Shown here one piece after another: positions 9,916 to 20,440 of a stretch of DNA of 64,000 nt. Made by a program: the position numbers and the translations under genes. This stretch comes from Acanthosoma haemorrhoidale (lineage: Eukaryota; Arthropoda; Insecta; Hemiptera; Acanthosomatidae): the NCBI GenBank assembly GCA_930367205.1, contig OV884015.1:107138509-107202508 (forward strand). The letters are read 5' to 3'. The notes below the pieces were generated by a model. It did not search any database. It saw nothing but the letters and a program-made list of their open reading frames with translations, and was not told the origin of the DNA. Numbering within the stretch: position 1 is the first letter of the stretch; each line of letters begins with the position of its first letter.

Positions 9916-10736
9916 TAGACATTCCCATAATCGGGACCTGTCATAATGTTTATAATGTGAGAGACAGTTGAAAAATATCACACGAAAAGGTATCTCATTC
10001 CAGTATTATTATTATTATTATTATTTATAACAATTTTTATATTGCTACAACTTTATAATATGAATTGTCTGTGACTCTACAATAAAATAACAAAAAGGAA
10101 ATTTATCAGATAATACCATTAATTTTTATGGATAATGATTCATTTGAATCATTATCAGTTAAACATTTAGGGACAGCAGTTCTTGTAACTAAAGACAGCA
10201 TGTTTTTTAAGAAAACATTTTACCAAAGCAAATCCAATGGTAGCAGGCAAATAACAACCAGTTTTTTCCCCCCTTCATAATGTTCTTAATTTATTAACAA
10301 TGATTACTTTAGTGTGTATCAGAAACCAAAACAGATTTTTTTTTTTTTAAACTAAACCTAGTTTTTTACACACTATGGCTTGATAACTACTTATTTCGTC
10401 GGACTGATCAGTATGCCTATTGTTAGAAGGTACCTTGATAACACAGCTATACAAAAAGAAAAAATTTAAATTAAACCAAACAACTTTTTTTTCTTTTTGA
10501 TTTCTGACAAAATTTACATGTAATGATACCAGGTTCAGCCCATATCATTACATATTATTATTATTATGGTGGATATAGAAAAAAATGTAAGGCACATATA
10601 TATGCAGAATTGGCTGGGAGCTCCACTTGGCAGTCATTTGGGTCACGCAAGGCAAGCATTACCACTGTATAGGGTCATAGGGTCAATTTCAAGCAAGCGT
10701 AAATGTGTCATTTTCCTGCCTTGAGTCGATTTATCA
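9916..10736 (+). other. AT-rich DNA, nothing recognised
   Basis: Contains ATT trinucleotide runs (10005-10024, 10551-10566) and a small 10-bp-stem hairpin (about 10519-10553). No gene is seen. Confidence 0.5.
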
Positions 10737-10883
10737 AGTTTACGAGTATTCCTAGTGTTTATTCACCCAAACATTATTTAATTGAGTTATATTTGATTGA
10801 AATATCGGTTGTTTAGTCAGATCCATTCCGTTCCTCTCTAATACTCAGCGGAAATAATTCAATTGTAGTCAAATACCGGTCAA
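10737..10883 (+). repeat. Left member of a long direct duplication around a LINE-A fragment
   Basis: Runs from AGTTTACGAGTATTCC to ACCGGTCAA. It matches 11207-11398 closely, except that the right member carries ~45 bp of extra tandem copies of a TAGTGTTTATTCC-like unit. It ends exactly where the LINE-A fragment starts. Confidence 0.85.
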
Positions 10884-11206
10884 AAAACGGCAGTGGCCCC
10901 GTGACCTGCTATAAATGCGTGACAGTGGGAGTCCTGGCAATGGCCAGTTTCTCTAATCATGACCTGAGCGTCTGTGGCTCTCGCGCTCTTGGTCAGCCTC
11001 CACTGGCTCTTACCCAATGACGCGGCTGACTTAGGAGCGTGGGGGACTTCCCAAGACTCCTCTTTCTCCTTCGCACGCGAGGGAGGTGACAACCATGTGG
11101 ACTTGGGGGGCCTTTGGGCTGTTTGTATATATAGTATGAATGAGCGAGTGAATGAAATTTGTAAATTGGTATGAACGGGATCATATAGTACAATTACTTA
11201 TATACT
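10884..11206 (+). mobile_element. LINE-A fragment, truncated at both ends
   Basis: Starts at the last ORF2 codons (AAAACGGCAGTGGCC) and covers most of the 3' UTR. It stops after CAATTACTTATATAC, about 35 bp before the usual 3' end, so the GGCAGATTGTAATTTTATC block is missing. It is embedded between the two members of a long direct duplication. Confidence 0.85.
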
Positions 11207-11398
11207 AGTTTACGAGTATTCCTAGTGTTTATTCCTAGCAGTTTATTCCTAGTGTTTATTCCTAGTAGTTTATTCATCCATACATTATTTAATTGTTTGA
11301 GTTATATTTGATTGAAATATCGGTTGTTTAGTGAGATCCATTCCGTTCCTCTCTAATGCTCAGCGGAAATAATTCAATTGTCGTCAAATACAGGTCAA
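11207..11398 (+). repeat. Right member of the long direct duplication
   Basis: Second copy of 10737-10883. It has an internal expansion of a ~14-bp unit (TAGTGTTTATTCC / TAGCAGTTTATTCC, about 11221-11272). Confidence 0.85.
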
Positions 11399-12335
11399 GT
11401 TGGTATTTCAGCCTGAACACCTGACATATATACTGGTCTTTGATTACCTGAGGCCCTAAAAACTCATTTTGTTGTCTGTCACTTTTAGACGTCGAGTGAT
11501 GGATTTCTGGTTTAAATAAACCCAAGGTGGTTCTGTTCTGTCTCTGTACTTTAATGAAAGTTCTAGAATAATTAGTTAGGACTCAGCGCTTTCGTAAGCG
11601 CATTAATCTTAATTACAGTCCGTGCTTATTGGACGAAGCTAATCAGAACCATTTATAATTTTATGTACATATAATTTAAAGCCTTTTTTCTTTTTGTTGA
11701 ATTTTAATTATCAATTTCAAAATACCATTTATTTAGGTTTCTGAAATAAAAATTAAAAAAAACTGACTTAAAAGAGAAGTAAACACTCAACGAGCGTGCT
11801 TCAGGGGTACCGTGTATACCATCTTGCAATACAGGTCTGCCGTGATGGTCCAACCCCCACATATCGGCCGTCACCTTTCAAATTACATGGATACAAATTT
11901 TTCCTTTTTTCCATACAAAACTTTATGGTTAATAAATATTTAAAAAATCTTTCTCCTTTGAATTTTTTCTATTTTATTATGACGGTTTGTACTAATTTAG
12001 TTCCTTTTCAAGCAGCCAGCCTTTAACAATCTATAATAGATCTTTTTTTTAAAGAAATTTTGTAATATTCCAACATTTTTTTCTTACTTGCATGTTGTGC
12101 TATAATTCGCTATCACACTATCTCAATTTTTTCTTCGGAACATCTATCACAAAAAAATTGGGTAGCTTTTGTTGATCATTGCTATATTTTCAACATGATG
12201 CAATCCTAAAACTTTGATATCGGTATTTTTAACTAAACGTATTTTGTATATTGTTGTTATGAAGATGTTGTTTATTGTTTCATTGGATCGATATCTTTTA
12301 TGTTGGAAAATTTTAATGTTATTATTGAATAAAAC
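11399..12335 (+). other. AT-rich DNA, nothing recognised
   Basis: Only short frames, such as 11796-12026, without motifs. Confidence 0.5.
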
Positions 12336-12894
12336 AAAGTTTAATATATGTACAGTTTTTTTCCCTCATAGCCCCTTTAAATTCACATATAATTATATAC
12401 AATTATGGATCCTCAGGAGAATCTATTTACAATTTAGTTTTGTATTTCCCGTAGTGTCGCTACATTATATACAGGTTTGTTTTTTTTTCTTAGCTCTCAA
12501 ACTTATAAAAATAGGATGTGGGAAAAATAAAGAGAAATTATTTTGGGCTAATGAGTGCCTTTCACTAAGGGGAGTCCCCCATTTGAAGGATATAGGGTGT
12601 GGAATGCCTAAAAAGGCGGATGGAATCAGGAAGGTAGTGAGAGTCTACCAAGGGTTGAGCCTAGGGGCACCTAGGCAAAGGATTATTTAATGGAATAAAC
12701 AAGTATAATGATACACATTATACGTGACTGGACTGAACTGACTCTAATAATGATGGGGCTCACCTTTTTGATCAAACATAAAACTAACTTACATACTAAA
12801 TCATAACCTAATTATTCCCCCACAGACTGTTGTCATCGATGCGGGAAGGGTGGTGGGGCCATACTGTTAAAAAAAGTTTAATATATGTACAGTT
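12336..12894 (-). mobile_element. LINE-B 3' end, minus strand, with perfect 22-bp TSD and a nested LINE-C fragment
   Basis: The insertion (12358-12872) is flanked by a perfect 22-bp direct repeat (12336-12357 and 12873-12894, core TTTAATATATGTACAG). On the minus strand it carries the end of an RT frame (about 12865-12800), then a 3' UTR that finishes in GGGGCTATGAGGGAAAAAA at about 12380-12358. It matches 30205-30545 apart from a 210-bp insert at 12478-12690, which is LINE-C. Confidence 0.85.
12478..12690 (-). mobile_element. LINE-C 3' UTR fragment nested in LINE-B
   Basis: Matches 17020-17228 at high identity. On the minus strand it ends in a poly-A run (T-run at about 12480-12490 on the plus strand). 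The neighbouring LINE-B copy at 30205-30545 has no such insert, so LINE-C arrived after the LINE-B sequence. The plus-strand frame 12214-12690 simply runs across these repeats. Confidence 0.82.
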
Positions 12895-13377
12895 AGATAA
12901 CTTTTTTACCTTATTTGTTATGGGGTCATTTTGAATCGGGTTCATATTCATTAATGACATTTATTGAGTCATATTTTTTGTTGTGTTTTGTGTTTATAGT
13001 TTTTCATCTAATGTCCATTTCTTTCTGTCATTTGTTTTTGTATTAATGACTACTGTCTATTTATTCATTTTTTGGGTTAATCGTTTCTAATAGAATATTG
13101 CAAATATTCCTTCTTTTCCCCATGCACGCATGTTATGCAATTAATATTTATCTCATACTGCTCTTTGGCGCTCATTCTGTCAGAATGAAGCGATTGAAAC
13201 TTGTGCAGTGAAGTATTGCTTCCTTGGCATACATTTTCGCGTTTATCACAAAGTTAAAGCTACATTTCTCTATATTACATTTATAAAAACTGTTTATCAC
13301 TTCAGTATTATCACAGTATTTTTCATTCTAATGTATGCAATCTAGCTGAAACGAGGAAAACCCCCCAGCAGTGCCTG
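12895..13377 (+). other. AT-rich DNA, nothing recognised
   Basis: No frame or repeat that I can assign. Confidence 0.5.
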
Positions 13378-13548
13378 ATGGAGCAGCTAAAAGGTAGCCG
13401 AGGTGCCCTGTACGAGACAGGCAAAGGGACCATAAGTCACTGTGTTCCGGAGCTGACGTTAAATGAAGCGAACTTCTTCTCCTATAGAGCTCGGAATAAG
13501 GCAGCCATCCAACCCGGGAAACTTTTGTTCAAGACTCAGGTCACTTAA
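13378..13548 (+). CDS. 56-codon ORF in a GC-richer patch, unrecognised
   Basis: ATG at 13378 to TAA at 13546-13548, with the frame open further upstream (about 13351, AGG AAA ACC). The peptide contains VPELTLNEANFFSYRARNKA. Faintly, this recalls the end of a fibronectin type III domain (VPxL...Y.FRVRAxNKAG), but key spacing and the Y.FRV pattern are not convincing. Codon content is unlike the AT-rich flanks. It could be a decayed exon, a transposon scrap or chance. No splice-site evidence was worked out. Function is not assigned. Confidence 0.2.
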   Translation: MEQLKGSRGALYETGKGTISHCVPELTLNEANFFSYRARNKAAIQPGKLLFKTQVT

Positions 13549-13815
13549 GCTTCGGCAAACTGAATTATATCGTACCCTTCATTGTCCCTAAATATTCTAT
13601 TCGCCTAATAAACATATTTAACTTTCAACAGTGATTGAGCCATGAAACAAATTACGAATTAGAACTTAACTATAAATTAACTCTACACTTTGCGAACAGG
13701 TTTATATTAAACAAACGTATAGGAATTGTGTACAAATTCAAAAATTAAAACTGTACTAAATTATATTTATATTAACTGTTAAAATATTTATAAAAAATAC
13801 CTGCATAGACTTAAA

Positions 13816-14690
13816 TGTATTATAAAGTTTCATTAGTGGGTAACTAAGTATAAGTCTCAAGCCATTTATTAAAAAAAAGATAATAATAACTTTCCATCTT
13901 CGAGTAATTTCCCTGGAAATATCAGGATAGTTTTAAACTATATTTATGCGTTTGAACTTCATAAAATACCATAGTAACCTATCCAACCACCCTAATCCCG
14001 TAGCACAGTTATTGCACTGCACCACTCATCCCTTTAATCCTCCTCGGAGACTAAAACGGCAGTGGCCTCGTGACCTGCTATAAATAAGTGACATTGGGAG
14101 TCCTGGCAATGGACAGTTTCTCTAATCATGGCCTGAGCGTCTGTGGTTCTCGCGCTCTTGGTCAGCCTCCACTGGCTCTTATCCAGTGACGCGGCTGACT
14201 TAGGAGCGTGGGGGACTTCCCAAGACTCCGCTTCCTCCTTCGCACGCGAGGTGGACTTAGGGGGCCTCTGGGCTGTTTGTATGTATAGTATGAATGAGCG
14301 AGTGAATGAAAATTGTAAATTGGTATGAACGAGATCAAATAGCACAATTACTTATATCCCAATCAGGCAGATTGTAATTTTATCAAAAAAAATCTAACGC
14401 TTTTCCCTTCTTATTTCTTCAAACCTCTTCCCATCTCTTTTTTTTTTTTTGTTTCGTCGACATTATTTTCCCGTGATCATTTGTACGTATGATTATATTA
14501 TTGCCTCCAGAGTGTAGGTGTTCACCAACGTAATACTTTTTATTTGCGTACTATTATCTATTCTCTCTGTGTAGACATCAATATGCACAATGGCTGCAAA
14601 CTACAGTATGTGAGATATAGCACATATAAGGTAGAGGTAAGGCCCAAGAATAGATACCAAGCCTCAATTATGTCGACATTAGCCTGGAAT
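13816..14690 (+). repeat. Local duplication, copy 1 (interrupted by LINE-A)
   Basis: 13816-13953 and 14393-14690 together align to 17927-18390. Shared landmarks are TTTCGTCGACATTATTTTCC, GGTGTAGGTGTTCACCAACG and AGATACCAAGCCTCAATTATG. Only this copy holds the LINE-A insertion. Confidence 0.88.
13954..14392 (+). mobile_element. LINE-A fragment inside the local duplication
   Basis: Covers the last ~35 codons of ORF2 and the 3' UTR, ending TTTTATC plus A8. A ~25-bp deletion relative to the reference lies near 14250. Compared with the empty copy at 18061-18075, three target bases are lost and no TSD is apparent. Confidence 0.87.
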
Positions 14691-16969
14691 AATGTAATAT
14701 AACGTTGAAAAAAATGTTTATTACATTCAGCACTTTGTGTCCAGTCGTAACTAATTTCCATGATACTGAACTCTTGTTCCAAAACACTGTCATGTACACT
14801 TCGCAGTTTCTTAATGCCATTCTGTGTTGATATTTTCAATTATCACAAGAAAATTATAAACAAGAGATTCAACGATCAGTTTTCCTAACCATTTTCTCCC
14901 GGGTACGTTAATAGAAGCATGCTTACTTATATTACATTTTTTATGGGTGATAATAAGGTTTTAAGGTTTTCGAAAAAAAAACATCAAAACCCTAAAAAGA
15001 TAAATCATTTTGTCAACATTTCAATAATAATCCAACAAATTAGAAGAGCGGAAAAGTAATGCTTTATTTATAACATATTGTCCATTGTTGTGCGTGAGTG
15101 GTCGAATCAATTACTACTTACGAGTAATTTTTGATTAATTATTTCTTTCTTTTTAGCTTACTTGTATATCGATTATTGTATCTAATGGTAGGATTTAGCG
15201 CGTAGTGACATGCTGAATTGATCACTGAAGAAATTCGTCCAGGGCTACATAATATACGGATATTTGCTTCTGAACAAGAAGTATTTTGTAAATTAAATTG
15301 TTTTACTTGCATTTCTCTGATAAGACGATGTACGACTAATCCAATAATCAGAAAAATATCACTTGATGGGAAAACCCCTAATAAATGGAATTAGAATTAT
15401 ATTAACACCATTTAAAGTGAATAGCGCAGAAGCACAATTTAAAGAAATGGGGTTGAAAATAAATTGAACACTGAAGTATGCCTTAAGGGCTGGAAATGCT
15501 TCCCTCATTAACGACAACTATGGCAGCAGACTCTCCGAGCAGACCTCTCCTTTAAATCATCTTTATTTCCAACAATTTGTTCTTTTTTTTTAATAATGTT
15601 TTCATTCATACCACACAGAAAAAACATCGAGATAATTTTATTCCCTGTTTTTTTGTTTTCTAATCATGTCTTGTTTGACCTGAATTCACAGACTACATAA
15701 TTAACTAATGACTACCTAAGGTGGAAATGATGAGCATGCACCAATTAACAGAGAATATCACTCATCATTTCGACAGTTAAACTGACTCAAAGTAACTTCT
15801 TAACAAATGGTTAATAGGCCAGGTGTGAAGATGTACCATAATTTAAAAAAAAAGTGGTTATTTTATTAGCTCTACGTTATGAATAAGCATTATATTATCG
15901 GTAGGAGTGGGGATAACAGATGGAACAGATTCATCGGGGCTATGTAACCGACAAGTACCAAAAAATACTAACTTCAGTTTAAAACCGAAAGGGATTTCGG
16001 GGCATTCTCTTCTGTCAATTAACTGCTTGTAGGTAGGTTTTGAGAACCATTTTTTTTTTAAATAATATAACTTTTTCAATAGAAAATTTGTTTAAAAAGT
16101 TATCAGAGGAACCCTTCTGCACTGCTAGCAATTTGAGAATAGTTGAATGTTTCTATGTGGAAAGAGAGAATAAAACAGCGAAACAACAAACAGAGGCTAC
16201 CATCCCTTGGTTAGGCGATGACTCTACAAACTTTCAACTTTCAACACTGTGCACAGTTTGATCCAATGAGATCTTGTTATGCTTTCAATGTACATGTCTT
16301 GTTGTGTAGTATTCCTTTTTATAGTTTTAATTCGCTCTGTATTTAGAACAAAATCCTGTACGAACTACTTTTTCAACAAGACAAAGTTTAATCTTCCGGC
16401 CATGAGTCATGGTTTTTATAACTTATAATTTTTAGATAAATCGTATAATTTTTTTAAAAGGATATACTGGAAATTATTTTTCCGGTGGTTGTTGTCAAAA
16501 ACTGAATTTTTTATTTAAGTGTCATTATTTATTCTATTATTTATTATAATTGTTTAGGCTCCATAGACAGTAAATAAGTTTTGATTAGAAGGGCAATTCA
16601 AAGTAAGAGACTTCATTGTTTAAACTTAATTTTTGTTTGAGAGAATTTCTGCAATATTTTTAATATATTTTTTTTTTTATGGTAATGAAATGAGCGGAAA
16701 AAACAAGGAGCTTGGCTTAGTCAGTGTTGAAGATAGCAGAATACGGGCCTGTTCCCCTGCGAACAAGAAGTCGTTGTTTACTACAAATTTGGACTTCTCG
16801 GCCTATCTCGTCTACAGATCTCTCCGTGCGCATTGCCGCCCTGCGGATGACTATACCCACTCTTCTCCGAAACATCGTATCGTGACTATAAACCTTTTTT
16901 CATTATTTATTATACATTATTTATAGTTACTAACAATCAGGCCTGGTTAAATTAACTGTTAAATTGCTG
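14691..16969 (+). other. AT-rich DNA, no gene recognised
   Basis: Contains a higher-complexity patch at about 16700-16880 inside a 97-codon frame (16633-16926) with no recognisable motif. There is a T-run at 16977-16995. Confidence 0.5.
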
Positions 16970-17216
16970 ATCAGTTATTTTTTTTTTTTTTTTTTTAATT
17001 TATTTTTTTTTTTTTTTTCCCTTAGCTCTTAAACTTATAAAAATAGGATGTGGAAAAAAATAAAGAAAAACTACTTTGGGCTAATGAGTGCCTTTCACTA
17101 AGGGGAGTCCCCCATTTGAAGGATGTATGAGAAGGATATAGGGTGTGGAATGCCTAAAAAGGCGGATGGAATCAGGAAGGTAGTGAGAGTCTACCAAGGG
17201 TTGAGCCTAGGGTCAC

Positions 17217-17640
17217 CTAGGCAATGGATTGTAGTCGGCCAGGCGATCTCACCAGGTTGTTGTTCGCACTTAAGCCTGTGCTGAAACCAGTCTGCTCTGG
17301 TGGGATGACTTCTTGTGACTCGCAGTGCCTTGAGAGATGTACGTGGATGATTCTCTCGAACAGCTTCGAGAGTTGAGTCAGCAGACTGATGGGGCGGTAA
17401 TGAGATGGCTCATTACCGCTTTTCGCTGGTTTCAGAAGGGGGACCACTACAGCGTGCTTCCAGTTCTGGGGGAAATAGTGCAGCCTGAAGTAGGAGTTCA
17501 ACACGTTCGTTATGAATGAGATTCCTTTCCTCGGCAGCTGCTTGAGAATGATAGGAATCCCCTGACCTGGGGCCTTCTTGCCGGTCGTTCTTCGAATGAA
17601 TGCAGCGCATTGCCGGTGGAAGGTGTAGATTTCGGTAGTG
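17217..17640 (-). pseudogene. LINE-C reverse transcriptase fragment
   Basis: The minus-strand frame 17504-17217 reads LNSYFRLHYFPQNWKHAVVVPLLKP, then HYRPISLLTQLSKLFERII, then IPPEQTGF. These are conserved RT blocks of Jockey/CR1-type LINEs, before the catalytic YxDD block. An upstream KAPGQ-like block is recovered in another frame (about 17590-17560), so at least one frameshift is present. The frame ends at the joint with the 3' UTR. The protein sequence differs from the corresponding LINE-A block, so it is a separate family. Confidence 0.8.
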
Positions 17641-17642
17641 GT

Positions 17643-17664
17643 GGGGAGGGTGGGGGAGGGGGGG
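17643..17664 (+). other. G-quadruplex-type motif
   Basis: GGGGAGGGTGGGGGAGGGGG and following G's form four or more G-tracts of at least three, separated by one base. This fits the canonical G4 pattern. It lies just upstream (in minus-strand sense) of the LINE-C RT fragment. Confidence 0.7.
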
Positions 17665-17926
17665 TTTGATTTGCAGTCTAGTACAATGTCTTGTGAACTC
17701 TATTTTTTTTAATAAAATGAATGGTTATTTAAATATTATTTTTGGGAATTCTTGCTTCTTAAGAGCCCTAGCGCGAACAATAATACTTAACTATACCAAC
17801 CGTTAGCGTTCCAAGAATTTCGGAATGGCACTTACTTCCTATACTTTCCATTCTTCATTCCCAAATATTTTATACAGGACAAAGCTTTTTTTCTCTTTTA
17901 TTTATTTCTGCCATGTTTCATTTCTT

Positions 17927-18390
17927 ATATTTATTATAAAGTTCCATTAGTGGGCAACTAAGTGTAAGTTTCAAGCCATTTATTAAAAATAGACAATAAA
18001 AACTTTTCCTCTGCCAGTAATTTCCCTGGTAATATCATGATAGTTTTAAACTATATTTATGCGTTTCCTTCTAACTCTTTTCCCTTCTTATTTCTTCAAA
18101 CCTCTTCCAGTCTCTTCTTTTATTTTGTTTTTTTCACGTGAGCGTTTCGTCGACATTATTTTCCCGTGATCATTTTACTTATGATTATATTATTGCCTCC
18201 AGGGTGTAGGTGTTCACCAACGTAATACTTTTTATTTGCGTACTATTATCTATTCTCACTATGTATACATTAATATGCACAAGAAATGCAAACTACAGTC
18301 TGTGAGATATAGGACATCTAAGGAAGAGGCAAGTCAAGGATAGATACCAAGCCTCAATTATGTCGGCAGAGCCAAGTTCATTAGCCAAGG
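17927..18390 (+). repeat. Local duplication, copy 2 (empty LINE-A site)
   Basis: Aligns to 13816-14690 without the LINE-A insertion. The uninterrupted site is near 18061-18075 (GCGTTTCCTTCTAAC). Confidence 0.88.
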
Positions 18391-19215
18391 TGCAATACAA
18401 AGGCTACCATTGTCAGCGGCCCCCCCCCCCCTTCAAGGAACCAAGCAAATTTTTATCGTGTCATTGTCAACGTTCATGTTTCTTATGACTTTTCTTGTTT
18501 TCGTCATTTATCCCAGCTAATGATTTAATGACATAATAACACTACAAAACTAATGAGCTACGATTTAGACATCTTACGAGTAAATTTCTAATAATTAATC
18601 ACCATGATGTTTCTAAATACCGACAATTACTATCAAAAGCTTATCAATCAGTATCATTTATTGCTACAAAATTCTTCCATTGGTCAACTGAATGTAAACA
18701 TAATATGCAAATACTTGGGTAATTTTAAACATTTTTTTTTTAATTGCCCTCGCTAGATGTTTGATTTTAAATTTAATTTAATATTTACTCTATAACCGTC
18801 GGTTTTAAAATTAACTGTATGTTTTTGTTTATATAAATGTATTCTATTTCCGTGTATTTACTGGAGTTAATTACTGTGAGTTAACATTGCATAAATGTTG
18901 CTCAGTATTAATGTTATTTTTTTCAATTGTTCCTATTTTTAATAAATGTTTGTGATGTTTCGCCTATGTGGTATATATCATTATAGTGTGTAAAGTTAAG
19001 TATGTTACGTTGTAGTTAGTTAATGCCTCAAGCGTTACAGAAACATCCTAACCTTTGAGAACCACGATTTTCAAAATATAAATATTTATTGAATGTTGAT
19101 AAGACCTTTTGGGCACTTCGTACTTACCCTCTCCCGTAAGATGTGCTCTTCAACAAACCCCTTCCAGTTAAATCTATGACCACATATCTAGGACTGGTCA
19201 CATGGGTCCCCCACT
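18391..19215 (+). other. AT-rich DNA, nothing recognised
   Basis: Has a C11 run at 18421-18431. No gene is seen. Confidence 0.5.
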
Positions 19216-19415
19216 NNNNNNNNNNNNNNNNNNNNNNNNNNNNNNNNNNNNNNNNNNNNNNNNNNNNNNNNNNNNNNNNNNNNNNNNNNNNNNNNNNNNN
19301 NNNNNNNNNNNNNNNNNNNNNNNNNNNNNNNNNNNNNNNNNNNNNNNNNNNNNNNNNNNNNNNNNNNNNNNNNNNNNNNNNNNNNNNNNNNNNNNNNNNN
19401 NNNNNNNNNNNNNNN
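19216..19415. other. Assembly gap, 200 N
   Basis: Exactly 200 unknown bases. The round number suggests a placeholder, so the true distance is unknown. Confidence 0.99.
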
Positions 19416-20203
19416 GATTTGCCAATTTAATTGGAATAATCAAAATTAATAGAGCTTGACTTTGTCATTATCAATTAAATTATCATGTTGATGCATTAAA
19501 CTAATTGCTAAACCGTAATATGCAAATCGTCATTAACGTGTAAGTACATTGACTGCTATTCTTGATATTTTCACTGTGGCTAATTTTCTATTATTATGTA
19601 ACATTTATATATTTAATTCAACCTCTCAACATTTTCTAAATACTCAACACGTAGTAGAACAACATCATAGAATACTTTTTTTATGAAGTAGTTTGAAAAA
19701 ATTGATGTAATTTTAAAATGAAAAAAATTATTTTATTTTGTATCTAATGTATTCATTTTATACCATTAATTTCCCCTTAAAGAAATTCTATAATTTCTAT
19801 TAGCTTCTACTTGGTTATACTTCGGTGTAATACTTTGCTGTAGTTAGTTCATTACTAGTTATAATTTCTCAAAATCTTTGTTCTATGTTTTGCAGCATTT
19901 AAGTGTCAATGTAAGCAGCCGAATACGCACGTGCGTTAATAAATGGATTATATGATTATTATATATTGAATTATGACATATACATGATGCTCCAAATATA
20001 CAGGGATCTATACGTCAAGGGTGAATTCTTTTGTTAATGTTATGCTGATGAAGTCTTCATAGCCTATGAACAGAAAGGCTACTAAAGTAAAGTAAATTAT
20101 GAGTTAAATTGTACCTATCAATCAGAAGTACAAATTCGGCAAGAAACTTTAAAATCTCTAACCTCTACAGAACGGATATCATATCCCTCTGTAGACTTGG
20201 AAC
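19416..20203 (+). other. AT-rich DNA, nothing recognised
   Basis: No frame or repeat assigned. Confidence 0.5.
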
Positions 20204-20440
20204 CCTGTGGCTCTATTCACACGTGCATTACCCTTACCTTACCCTAACTTTCGACCCTATTCACAATTGCATTACCCTTACCTTATCCCTACACTTGGAC
20301 CCTATTCACACTGACATTACCCTTACCTTACCCTACACTTGGACCCTATTCACACCGACATTACCCTTACCTTATCTCTACACTCTACCCTATTCACACC
20401 GACCTTACCCTTACTTCATCATTAGATTACACTCTACCCT
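20204..20440 (+). repeat. Minisatellite, ~45-bp unit, about five copies
   Basis: Imperfect tandem units of 44-46 bp, each built around CCTATTCACAC..GACATTACCC, CTTACCTTACCC and TACACTTGGA. The long plus-strand frame 20109-20492 is a by-product of the repeat. Confidence 0.85.

Larger units (their letters stand above)
16970..17700 (-). mobile_element. LINE-C fragment: RT piece joined to its 3' UTR, minus strand
   Basis: Read on the minus strand: an RT fragment (about 17640-17230), then directly the 3' UTR shared with 12478-12690, then poly-A (T-runs at 16977-17025). The RT stops after its early motifs, so the catalytic core has been deleted between RT and UTR. Confidence 0.82.

Noticed and set aside
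10519..10553. Small hairpin (TGTAATGATA ... TATCATTACA)
   Set aside because: A 10-bp AT-rich stem is expected by chance in DNA of this composition, and no other support exists.
12214..12690. 158-codon plus-strand frame
   Set aside because: It runs across antisense LINE-B and LINE-C UTR and a low-complexity region, with no protein motif.
19143..19459. Frames with long X stretches
   Set aside because: They are created by the 200-N gap.
20204..20440. Telomeric or subtelomeric repeat, suggested by CCCTTACC motifs
   Set aside because: The unit is 45 bp and does not contain the insect TTAGG/CCTAA repeat.
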